Source of the DNA: Heterobasidion occidentale
Taxonomy: Eukaryota; Basidiomycota; Agaricomycetes; Russulales; Bondarzewiaceae
Direction of reading: 5' to 3'
DNA length: 64,000 nucleotides
Assembly (NCBI GenBank): GCA_039111635.1
Contig: JBCAQO010000007.1
Coordinates: 868,001-932,000 of the forward strand
Under the pieces are notes generated by a model. The model had not been told where the DNA came from and did not search any database. It worked only from the letters and a program-made list of their open reading frames with translations. The position numbers were made by a program, and so were the translations under genes. The stretch's first letter is position 1, and each line of letters opens with the position of its first letter. Positions 54,319 through 64,000 of this stretch are shown here, piece after piece.

Positions 54319-54793
54319 TCGATTGCTCTTCTTCTGTTCCCAACCAAGCACCTTCTCAACCAACTACGCATCTTCGAAATGTATCTAACCAGGGCGCAAT
54401 TATTGGAACAAGTCAGATTGTTCAGCGAACTCGACCCGAGCACGAGTGTGGTTGCAAGAGAGACATAAAGGGCGGGAATAACGCTGTGATGTCTCGTCAA
54501 TGAGACGGTCAGGGGGGAAAGCTAGTGAACTGAGGATTGGTCTGTGGACCGTTATCATGTTCTGCCAGTGCGACCGGCTGTACTATTCATGGAGGATATT
54601 GAGAATGCTGTGTATTGTTTTATATTATTCTGCCTTGTTCTGCGTTTCCTCGGAGACATATGGTCTCTGCTGCACTGACCACATCGCAAGATCGCACAAG
54701 CTCACGGAGTGAAGTAGCCACGAGGGCAGACGCGAGGGTCAGGGGAGTGTCAGGGGAGAATATGCGGAGTTTGAAACACAAGCTAGGACGCGT

Positions 54794-55429
54794 AGGTCGT
54801 TGATCGTCCTGGTACCAGCAAAAAGTCCAAGTCCAAACCCATGCAGGTGTGCTCAGCGACACATGATGTACACGACGGCAGAGCGGTAACTAATCGCATC
54901 TCTACGCACAAGTTCAGCCATGCCGCCGTCACAAGAGCAGCTTGCCTAGAACGTCGGGCTCGGCAACCTGTCACGACGAGACGGTGGGCGGCAGCGGAGT
55001 GGGAGATCTGGGTTCTGAAGTGTATTTACGACTTGGTGATCCCAGTATCACGGACAAGACAGAGATATTCCAGCACCGTTGGGTGCATGACGTGTTTGGA
55101 TAAAAAGTTGAGTCGAAAAGTGGGTGGTAGGTGCTGCACATCGACGACAGTGGTGTTGACTGTTGACTGAATGGACAAGTCACAAAATCGCAAAGGCAGA
55201 GCGGGCCGCCACAGGGCCGGCTCAATTTCTCGCGGCTCTTGGCTCCCTCCATCATCAACTGCACCTCTTGAACGACACTGTACAACGCTCTTCGCGGGCA
55301 CCCACCCTATGCAGCACTTCTCTAGTCATACAGACGGGATGTGCTCCATTGCTCCATATACAAAATCTCCTCGCCCGTGAGCAGCAGGCATGTACAAATC
55401 TAGTTCTGATCGGGTGTTCTGTGTACTCG
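54794..55429. other. Intergenic between the two paralogue units
   Basis: No gene recognised; short overlapping frames on both strands only. It separates the right inverted arm from the third, older unit. Confidence 0.5.
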
Positions 55430-56639
55430 ACCATCGAAAAATTCGGAACGCCCAACATCCCGAATTGAGATGTGTTTTTCCAGGTTTATAGACGCAGTCC
55501 CATGGTACAACTGCAAAGAGAAGAAGCGCGTAAGGAAAAAGAAAGAAGACAAGAGCAATCTGACAGCAATCACAAGTCAAATGTCTGTCTTTATCCAAGT
55601 GCGTGTGCAGATCTGCGTCCACAAGCCATCATCCAATATACATGTTCAGGCATATCACCGCTCTTGTCCTTGCTTTCTAGTATTCAGCGCTCACGGCACC
55701 ATTCACTATTTACACACGCGTCATGGCCAGCCAGCGTTCCATGTTGTGACGGACAATGCACGATGGAAGAGGCTGATTGTACGATGCTCGGGTATCTCGA
55801 GCATCTGACGGCGATCCGCCGTTACTGACGGATTCACCTTCGCCGGTAGATGAAGGCTGTCCTGAGGGCCCGTTGTGGGCACGACGTCAGATTATCGAGC
55901 ACCCATTCGCGTCCTCTGAGTTCCCACCGACTCATCATCTTCTCTCCCCTCACTCGATAGCGTCTACTTCTTCCTTTTCTTTCCCCGATAGCCCCTTTCC
56001 CAACGACTGCCGCGCCTGTACGGGAAATAGGGAACACCACCTCAGGCCCCACACCGGTGAGTTCCACGTATGCATGCTTTTCCCATGTTCACTGTTGAGA
56101 ATTCGACCTTGCCGTGCTTGGCCGTTCATAGAAACCTCACAGCGTCAAATGAAATATGCTGTTTTGCATTGCTCAAACGCCGAGTCATGATACAAACGAA
56201 GAAAGAGATCGAACACAGGAGAAGCAGATAAAAGAGAAAAAGAAGGAAAGAAAGAAATTGGAGAGAAACGGAAGGGCCGAGAACAACACGACGCAAGCTA
56301 AATGTCTGTCCACATCGAAAGTCTGTCCATATCCAATATGTCTGTCATGTGTCCGCTTCTAGCGCTGAACGCCCACCTCAACCGCACCGTTTTCAGCCCT
56401 CGGCACCCACTTCGATTCCTGACATGTTGGGAAGAAAGAACGCAGACGCGATGCTCGCGAAACACCTCGCCTGGTCCCGTTCCTCTAGCACGCAGTAGCT
56501 CGCAGCAGCATATTCTATATGCATGTGCGTCTCGGTCAGCCGGCGGTCCAGTGCGGGTAGTAGAAAAGAAGAGGTTGACCTTTACCCCGCTCGCCCCGTC
56601 TTGTCCCGTCACCAGCCGACGTTAGACCGCCAAAACTCC

Positions 56640-57100
56640 CCCCGCCCGGATGCAAGCTCTGGCCAGCCACACCCGAAACACAGGTCGCCCAAACGCCCCA
56701 CCGCCCTGTTCACCGCCCTCCTCATACATATAGACCTATGCACGTCAGAAAAGCAGTGAAACGCATCGACAGATGGACTCACTATCAAGGTCACACAGAC
56801 CGTGGAGGAAAGGTCGAAGACGCCCGAACGCCGAACTCCCCACGCGCAGATGCAAGCTCTGGCCAGCCCACACCGTACACGCACGTTGTTCCAACCGCTC
56901 TTGCGCTTCACTGTCCTTCCCCGTACGTATACATCTGTCTTTGTCTTCTAATGTGGCTGATCAGGAAAGTGATGAAATGCTCCGACAGCAGAAAGACTCA
57001 CGATCGTGACCTCGACGGCATGCTGGGCTCCCCTCGCGCGGATGCGAACTCTGGCCAGCCCACACCCGACACCAAGGTCGCCCCAGACTTTCTCTCGCCC
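56640..57100. repeat. Direct repeats with GATGCAAGCTCTGGCCAGCC
   Basis: Three copies, about 180-200 bp apart, of CGCGCGGATGCRARCTCTGGCC followed by AGCCCACACC, at about 56,645, 56,847 and 57,035. Each is followed by CGCCC-rich sequence. No gene is seen; this belongs to the 3' flank of gene B. Confidence 0.6.
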
Positions 57101-57215
57101 GCCCTACGTCTTCGTGCAACTATACCTGCATCCACCCCGTCTGCCCATACTTCCGCCCACACTTCATCCTGTCCTTCGCGGTCGTTCCGGCCCGCCGGAA
57201 TGCTAAGAACGAAAA

Positions 57216-57566
57216 ATGCAAGTGCCCTTACCAAGACACACAACCGAAGCCGCGTTCCCCGCTACCCAATTTCCCAACAACAGGTCCCTCCTGGCCGAAG
57301 GCACTGCTCCCGAAAAAGAAAGTATCAAGAAATACAACGCCGATCCAAAGAACCCCGCACCAAGAACAACAGCTGCAACCATACCTGTGTTGCGACAACG
57401 AGGACCGACGAGGACCGAAAAGAAGGATACCATTCTTACCTGGCTCGTAATCTTGTTTGTGGACTTACCTGGACAGACAGCCGAAGCCGCGTCCTCCGCC
57501 GCCGAATCTCTCAACAACAGGTCCCTCCCTGGCCGAAGGTACTGTCACCGAAAAATGCGATTTTGA
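57216..57566. repeat. Duplicated 3' flank block of gene B
   Basis: CAACAACAGGTCCCTCC followed by TGGCCGAAGG occurs at about 57,280 and again near 57,512, each time after GCCGCG. The same block lies once downstream of A (7,050-7,075) and A' (51,632-51,660). The surrounding frame is open across both copies but shows no domain. Confidence 0.55.
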
Positions 57567-57689
57567 AGAGACTTGACCTCGCCGTGGAACTGAAACGATG
57601 ACGATCTGTGGATCTGAGGAAAAAAATGGTTAAATAACTTGCACAATCACCCCTTCCCCTCATCCGCTGAGAAACTGAGACGATGGATT

Positions 57690-59725
57690 TCAGAACCGCC
57701 AGGGCTGCTTCTTTGCAGGAGATGCCGATGATGATGCTTTCGTGACGAAGCGCTGCGTTGTCGGGCCTCGGAAGTCGTTTGGAGCCTTCTTTCCCGCTGT
57801 GGCTCGAGCGTGGGGTGTGGATTTCGGGGCGGTAGACTGGAATTTGGCAAGAGCCTTGAGCCTGGGGATCATAGAGCACTTTGGAGCGGTAGTTGAAAGC
57901 GTTGGGACTGTCTTTGCCTTCGTCATCTGCGCTTTGGCCTTGCTAAACATCTGTCTTGCAATCGCTCCCCCGGATATCCTCCTCGTCTTGAGCTCATTGG
58001 TAGCAACTCGCGGGATCGACGACCACGATGTAGTCCCCGTCTTTGCGTCTCTGACTACCAAGTTTGTTGTCTCCTGCCTCACGTCGGAAGACTTGGGGGA
58101 GCAAACGGGTTGAGGCTCGTCGACGATGACCCACGGGTCGCCCTTGGCTTCTTCGACCGCGATCTCTTCGGCATCTTCCTCCACCACGTCATCGAGGTTC
58201 TGCTTGAAGTTACGAGAGGGGTACATCTGCGTCTTGTACGGGACGCCGATGCAGCGGCGGTGCGCACGAGATGGCTGAGGGGGATGAAGGGTCAGGACGT
58301 TGGGTCGGAATAATGCTGATCGAATCATGTCCTACCTTGTCCTCCAACGTCTCAGCGATCATCTCTTCCACTGTCATCTCTCCGTACTCCACTGAATCGT
58401 CGTCGTCGTCCGACCAGTCGTCATCCTCCTCCGAGCTGTAGTCTTCCTCCGAGGTGACGAATTCTTCCTCCTCGGTGATGTAGTCCTCCTCCTCTGTGGT
58501 ATAGTCTTCCTCCTCAGTGACGTACTCTTCCTCCATCACGTTCTGCACTACACCCGCATCATCGTCCTCGTCTTCGTCCTCCTCCGCCACATCATCGAGG
58601 TCTATCTTGAAATAGCGTGCAGGCCATGCCCTCGTCTTGTGCGATAGATTATAGATCTTGCGCGGAATCGACTCGAGCTCTCGCTTCTCTTTAGGTTGGG
58701 GCTTGGCAGCTGGCGTAGACTTGGGGATGATGGGAGCAGCCTGACGAACGGCGGGGACAACAGCAGAACAATCGTCGTCCTCTTCGATCTCATAGTGCAC
58801 GGTCATCGGCATCAGATCCATCGACGACGCGCGGGCGTGGTACTTCTCGTCGTCCATGTCGACGTCGTCTCCAATCAGCTCCTTCAGGTCCTGCCTCATC
58901 TCTGCCATCGGATCGAGCGCTGCATTCTCCTCCTCTACGTTCTGAGAGTCTTCAGTGCTGTCATCGGCATTGAGTTCCATATCTTGCAGTACGTCGGCCA
59001 GGGCGCAATAAGAATCGTCTGCGGGCTGAAGTGTCTCAGGCTCGGATGTACTAGGCGTAAGTCCCTTGAGCTTCAAGGTGCGCTTGGAATCCTCGGTATG
59101 GGACTCTGCACCGTCGCCTTCATGATTGAGCATCGTAGCACGCAAAATGACCCTGTCCTCCATCGAACTAGGGGTACCTTGTGCCTCGTCCTTGGCGTGC
59201 TCGCTGCGGTCAGAGAGGTCGACTTCAGGCGTCACCGTCCTGCACGCCGACAGTCTGTAGGGCCCCTCGATCGTGCTGTCGGCAGTGGACTCTTCCTGAG
59301 GGAACTCCAAGGTCGGGAGCTCGGCCATGTGGTGGGCGGCGATGCGGGCTGCGAATTCGCGCCGCTCCTGGAATCGAGTTCTGCGTTTCTCGGGGGTGAC
59401 CGCGGGCTGACCGTCGAACGTGAAGCCGTAGGCTTTCATGAGGTACTTGGTCTGGGGTCCGATCTTGTCTTGTTCGTTGCCGCTGACCCATGATGTAGAG
59501 CGGAAGTCGACGTGGTTGGGGAGCTGAGGAGGGAGCCACACTGGAGGGCGATGGTCAGCGCGAACATAGAAGCGGAGGGCAGTATGAAGACTTACCCCGA
59601 GAGAGCCCTGGCATGTCGGGCAGTTTGTCTTTGCTCTTGCCAGTGGCTTGAGGCTGGCCTGTACCCTCGCTCTTTGGTGTGCCGCCGGATGTGGAGCGTC
59701 GAAAGTTTCTGAAATTGGGAGCCAT
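57690..59725 (-). CDS. Gene B: acidic-repeat paralogue of A/A', function unknown
   Basis: Exon 1 59725-59596; intron 59595-59541 (55 nt); exon 2 59540-58336; intron 58335-58275 (61 nt); exon 3 58274-57690; 639 residues. Both introns have GT/AG ends and keep the frame. The first intron has the same phase as in A'. Residues about 380-428 are an acidic tandem repeat (YVTEEEDY, TTEEEDY, ITEEEEF, SSEEDDDW). The C-terminal exon aligns with A' (WVIVDEP versus WLLVDTP; ARQMFSKAK versus ARQMLTKAK), which establishes paralogy. The KSVRF of A' is not kept (KRRTRF). The end is shorter than in A': sequence similar to the A' VSVPRISGKRR segment continues downstream in another frame. Probably nuclear and disordered. 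Confidence 0.65.
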
Positions 59726-59853
59726 GGTGATGTAAAAACGGTAGGGATGTTGGGGGTAGGGAGTGCGAGAAGGGGAGATAGAATGAACGAAAGAAAGAAT
59801 GGAAGGAAAGCGAAATAAATTCGTTGAAACTCGAAAGAGTGACAATGAAAGAA

Positions 59854-59866
59854 GTGGTCGAAAGGA
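59854..59866 (-). promoter_or_regulatory. Conserved upstream motif of gene B
   Basis: GTGGTCGAAAGGA on the plus strand, 129 nt upstream of the ATG, as in A and A'. Confidence 0.45.
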
Positions 59867-60140
59867 TCGAACACTGGAGGAGACAGGACTGGAGGAAAGG
59901 GTACTTAGGCTCGCATATCGATTCTGACTTGGTCAGACCAAATTGGTATACTTGGTACGTCGATGGACTGTTCGGGCTCGGATAGAACGAGTGATCGCTC
60001 CATATTTTATATTCGTCGTTTAGGCGCGGATAAATCAACAATGTCTTTCCTTTTTCAGGCGGTTTTGCAATGCATAATTTACGGACCGAGGGAATCATCA
60101 AACGCGACGAGGAGAGGAATGTAACTTTACACAAGGCGCG

Positions 60141-61448
60141 TGACGGGTCTCTTCATCGTGGTTGCTAACAGTTTTGGTCATGGTACAAAAAGTGGTGTCT
60201 CCTCAACACAGATGAATAGGGTCGATGGAGCATGCCTGTTAACTAAATACGATCCAGCGATTAGGTGCTCGTCGCCTGCCTCCAGTCTGATTTTAGGCCT
60301 GTTCAGCCACCCACCACCACGGGGAGATCTCGCGATAGCGCATGATTCAATCTATTTTTTTTTGGCAAGACATGACTGCTTACCGACACCGCCATCATCG
60401 AATTTTTCATAGGGCGGATGTACGACGGGAGGAGGGTGGGGTTAGACTGCGGCATGGTGAGAAGACAGCGCGGCACACGGGCCTCGCATCCGTTATGCAC
60501 AGATGGGGGATCTTGTGTGGGCGCGTTGAATTTGTCTTTGTTAGGTCAATAGGGTGGGCACGGAGAGACTGGGTGAGCAGGAGATTTCGCCGTTTCGGAT
60601 TGACAACGGTTTGAAAGTGATGTCAGGGTCCTGGCAGGGGTCTCCGTTCACGACATTATGTCGAAACAAAGCGGACTCGCGCGAGTCATGACCTGAGATG
60701 ACCCATCCAATCATGATCGAGGCTGTGAACTTCAAGGTCGGGATAGTCAAAAAGCCGGAACAAAGCATAGGTGGCCTGTTAGTTCAAAATGGTAGGTGTC
60801 GCAAGCTATCTGGTCAACGGAGTCAAATCAAAACTGCAAAGTTTGCTCACATGCATGCTGTCTCGATGCATCATTCATGAGCTTCAGAAATCCGCAGAAA
60901 GTTTTGTATTCGCGATGCGAAAACACTATTGGTCCATCGTGGCCATGGCCATAGAGTTACTTCAAAATTCCTACCTATCTCCATCAGGAGTCCATATAGT
61001 AGCTTGAATGGTCTGTATAGCTGCACTAGACCACTAGAGGCCAAAAGTAAGACCCCGGTTTGACAGTGTTCACTAGATGTGATTTACAGCTAGTGGTGCC
61101 TCCCTAGTCATCACTAGATCACCCTCTACTTGTCTCGGACTTTACTTCTAGAGATGTCTTGGGAGATGCCTGTCTTCGGGACAATCTTGAGAGATTTCCT
61201 CATCTAGACAGTCTCTATAGACCATGCCAATAGTAACTACACCCAGAATATTCATTCTATTCCCGCCGATGAATTGGCTCTTACTCCCATAATTATGAAA
61301 ATCACAAATAAAATTGTAATTAATAGAGCTTTACATGCTCTTGTATACAGGCCTTACTACTTTACAAAGTGAGTGCCAAAACAGTAAGGAAGGGTGAGGA
61401 ATAAGAAAGCAAGGGAAAACAGCAGAGACAAGCACAAGCGAAGGCTGA
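60141..61448. other. Intergenic, no gene recognised
   Basis: Only short frames without motifs. The last 450 bp are AT-rich. It ends at the target duplication of the solo LTR. Confidence 0.5.
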
Positions 61449-62070
61449 TGTTATGACTTGACCGATCGGGGCCCTTAACGGCCGGTCTAACCGATGGATC
61501 GAGCATCACATGCTAGGCGGCTCCACTACGGAGCGTACATCAAGGTATTCGGCATGTCCTTAGGAGCCGACAAGACCGATGGTTCTTCAAGACATCGGTA
61601 GAGGCTATATGAGAGGGACATGAGGCTTACGAAGTTCACACAGTGATAAGGGAGGCATTCACATGCCATGGGCTTAGGGCTTATGGGTAAGCACCTCGTC
61701 GCACCATGATGGATCAGTGCGACTGGAGAAGTACAAGAGTAGGCGCCGGCTGAGAGAGACGGCGGCCACAGCCCTCCTAGGATGGAAACCTGGAGAAGCA
61801 CACGGACTCTTACCCTATACCCCATACAGTATATAAGGCCCATAGAATAGGCTGAGGATCTTCAGTCTATTCTCTTTCGTTCATTCGTATCTTCGAATAC
61901 GAAGCTCTTCGTTTACTACTGTCTTCCTACAGTAGAACTCTTAGAGCCAATCATTATTCCCTCCTGTATCAACGCCTGATACAGTCGAGACTCCGTCCAC
62001 CACTCAGTCCATTGTGCGACCCAGGGAAGAACCTGTTACTCTTGGGTTATTGAACGAGCAGTTCATAACA
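61449..62070 (+). mobile_element. Solo LTR-A with target-site duplication GCTGA
   Basis: 622 bp, complete ends, flanked by GCTGA at 61,444-61,448 and 62,071-62,075. Subtype alpha (CTACTGT/ACAGTAG hairpin), closest to the E2 5' LTR. A clean single insertion followed by LTR-LTR recombination. Confidence 0.94.
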
Positions 62071-62075
62071 GCTGA

Positions 62076-62202
62076 CAGTGGTGATGAGAGACAACGGCAG
62101 TGAGAGGGGACAAGCACAGGACTAGGTAGGCGGTGGCATCAAAAGAAGGCAAGCCTAAACTCACCATGTGTAAGCGCAGGGATCGGCGGTAGCAGAAGCG
62201 AG
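62076..62202. other. Short spacer
   Basis: 127 bp of non-coding sequence between the solo LTR-A and the nested LTR-B chain; nothing recognised. Confidence 0.4.
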
Positions 62203-62855
62203 TGTTAGGACCGCGTCCTAATACGTGCTTTGGACGTGAGTTGATGGGTTGGTCAAGTGCTTTGGACGTGACTTGAATTCAGACTGCTCTCTATAACTCA
62301 TTACCATTCACATGCTAACTGCATGAACATTTACTTATGGTTCCTGGTTCTCGATGTGGATGGACATTGATTCCTGACCTAGTTCCTGGTTCCTGATCGA
62401 TCATGATGTGGCCAGACATGGATGTGGACAGACAGTAGTGATCTTGTACTATACTTAGATCGATGACGTGTCTTTGCTTACAGATCTCAATCATTTACTT
62501 TGGTACCTGAGGAGTGCACAGACCAGATCATGATCTGGCCCTAGATACTTCTTTGTATAAATAGGTAAGATGAGCTTCTAAGAAGCTCAGCTTGTTCACC
62601 TATAATACACTCGATCTCTGCACTGCACCCGGTATCTGGCTACCTTCCTAGCCTACACTTCGTGATCTCTGTCAGATCTGAGAATCCTCTACACGGTCTG
62701 ACGATGCACTGGACCCGTCTCACTTCCCTTCTCTCTCTCTACTCACCCACTACTACACCGGTCTTGCCATCTTCCGTGTTCTCAGTTGGACACCTCCTCG
62801 TATCATCTGTTGGACAGGAGAAGATCATCCAGTTCCTCCTCATCATCGAGAGGAC
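62203..62855 (+). repeat. Diverged LTR-B, 3' end cut
   Basis: Starts TGTTAGGACCGCGTCC and follows LTR-B with many substitutions up to CATCATCGAGAGGAC, where another LTR-B begins. The LTR-embedded frame is readable without indels over its compared part (RVLSWTPPRIICWTGEDHP). Confidence 0.85.
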
Positions 62856-63106
62856 TGTTAGGACCGCGTCCTAACACGTGCTTCGCACGTGAGTGGATGG
62901 GCTGGTCAAGTGCTTCGGACTTGTTGCAGACTCGGACAGATTTCCTTGTCTCCCTTTGATTTACATGCTTTGCATGAACGGTTACTTACAGTTCCTACTT
63001 CTTGATGCGAACAGACTTTGGTTCCTGGTTCCTAGTTCCTGGTTCCTGATCGATCACTATGTGCCTCGGTATTTCATATGATGTGGACAGACATTAGTGC
63101 CCCAGT
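62856..63106 (+). repeat. LTR-B 5' fragment
   Basis: First 250 bp of an LTR-B (GCTTCGCACGTGAGTGG), interrupted after TTAGTGCCCCAGT by the next LTR-B. Confidence 0.8.
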
Positions 63107-63937
63107 TGTTAGGACCGTGTCCTAACACGTGCTTCGCACGTGAATGGATGGGCAGGTCAAGTGCTTCGGACTCGCTGCAGACTCGGATCGCTTTCCATGA
63201 CTCTTTACCATTTACATGCTAACGCATGAACACTGACTTCTGGTTCCTGATTCTTGATGTGGACAGACATTGGTTCCTGACCCCAGTTCCTGGTTCCTGA
63301 TCGATCGAAGATGTGGATAGACATTAGTGATCTGATTACCATATTCGGTTACATGGCAGGTCGATGAGGCATTCTAGCTTACGGATCTCAATCGTTGACT
63401 TCGGTACCTGAGAAGCGCACGGACCAGATCCTGATCCTGCCCTAGACACTTCTTTATGTAAATAGCCGAGATGAGCTTCTAAGAAGCTCAGCTCGTTCAC
63501 CTGTAATACACTCGATCTCTGCACTGCACCGGCGTCTGGCTACCTTCCTAGCCCACGCTTCGTGATCTCTGTCAGATCTGAGAACCTCTTTGCACGGTCT
63601 GACGAAGCACTGGACTCGTCTCCCTTCCCTCCCTCCCTCTACTCATCCGCTTCTATACCGGGCTAGCTGCCTTCCGCGTTCTCAGTTGGACACCCCCTCG
63701 TGTCATCTGTTGGACAGGAGAAGATCATCCGTTCCTCCTCATCATCGAGAAGACCTCGAAGATCACCTTCTCAATCTCTTCGAGAACAAAGCCGACAGCG
63801 ACCCCGAGTTCCTCGAAAGAGCCCAAAGACGATCTATCGTCTTCATCCATTGGAGTCTACGACTATACGAACCAGTGGAGGTTTAGCTTAGGGACCCCTT
63901 CGTGCATCGGTGCACGTGATAGGTCTCCGACCTAACA
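63107..63937 (+). repeat. Complete LTR-B, nested
   Basis: 831 bp, closest to the E4 3' LTR. Followed by CACTGGACTTGTCTCCC as at 37,470. Small deletions (for example CACCGGCG with one C missing, CATCCGTTCC with one G missing) break its embedded frame. Confidence 0.88.
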
Positions 63938-64000
63938 CACTGGACTTGTCTCCCTTCCCTCCCCTCCCTCTACTCATCCGCTTCTATACCGGGCTAGTGT
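63938..64000 (+). repeat. LTR-B fragment at window end
   Basis: Matches 37,470-37,530 until GGGCTAG. The final TGT does not fit and may be the first bases of yet another LTR. Confidence 0.6.

Larger units (their letters stand above)
50118..54793. repeat. Right arm of the inverted duplication
   Basis: Reverse complement of 3,893-8,582, with gene A' in place of A. It includes the 127-bp repeat array (about 50,790-51,190), the ATGTCTGTCCACAT repeats (50,605-50,735), the promoter motif and the minisatellite (54,230-54,318). Confidence 0.9.
55430..60140. repeat. Third, diverged copy of the gene A unit
   Basis: Same orientation as the right arm. Recognisable shared blocks: the start near 55,470 (CAGGTTTATAGACGCAG versus CAGGTTTACAAACGCAG at 50,533), ATGTCTGTCCACAT (56,301), one eroded 127-bp unit (56,390-56,470), the CGGCCGAAGG block, gene B itself, and the upstream motif at 59,854. 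Between blocks the sequence is unalignable by eye, so this duplication is much older than the inverted one. Confidence 0.7.

Noticed and set aside
58696..59493. 265-codon plus-strand frame opposite gene B
   Set aside because: Gene B has introns that keep frame and paralogy to A', whereas the antisense frame has neither.

Overview
The window looks like repeat-rich genomic DNA from a basidiomycete fungus, most likely an agaricomycete. Reasons: a FunK1-type fungal protein kinase, host introns of 55-61 nt with GT/AG ends, and Ty3/Gypsy chromoviruses carrying a chromodomain. Species cannot be decided from the sequence. Roughly two thirds of the 64 kb is retrotransposon.

Layout. (1) 1-3,892: intergenic DNA and a two-exon FunK1 kinase gene on the minus strand. 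(2) 3,893-8,582: left arm of a large inverted duplication, carrying gene A (frameshifted). (3) 8,583-50,117: a 41.5 kb block of nested retroelements. Family A (LTR 621-622 bp, TGTTATG...GTAACA) supplies elements E1 (12,001-22,853) and E2 (39,476-49,401), older fragments at 8,994-12,000 and 49,402-49,713, and solo LTRs. Family B (LTR 834 bp, TGTTAGG...CCTAACA) supplies E3 (22,854-27,373, minus), E4 (27,374-37,469, plus) and E5 (37,618-39,475, minus). (4) 50,118-54,793: right arm of the inverted duplication, with the intact paralogue A' on the minus strand. (5) 55,430-60,140: a third, older unit in the same orientation as A', with three-exon gene B. (6) 60,141-64,000: non-coding DNA, a solo family A LTR with target-site duplication, and a chain of nested family B LTRs.

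How it works together. The host genes A, A' and B form a local family of disordered, basic, probably nuclear proteins of unknown function with shared intron position, a shared upstream motif and shared 3' flanking sequence. Both retroelement families have the same architecture: an LTR whose presumed RNA 5' end is complementary to a primer site 3 nt past the LTR (Tf1-like self-priming), a leader almost free of ATG, gag and then pol in the -1 frame, a chromodomain at the end of pol, an extra ORF3 preceded by its own TATA box, a G5 polypurine tract, and the 3' LTR. All copies are damaged. E1, E2 and E4 carry mainly 1-nt indels, whereas E3 gag carries only point-mutation stops.

The points I consider most unusual are: the ATG-depleted leaders combined with long open frames; a reading frame inside LTR-B whose divergence is concentrated at third codon positions; the hairpin series in LTR-A with exchanged stem sequences; the TATA-ORF3 module in both families; a dispersed 3' motif array in family A; and an inversion that can be read from inverted target-site duplications.
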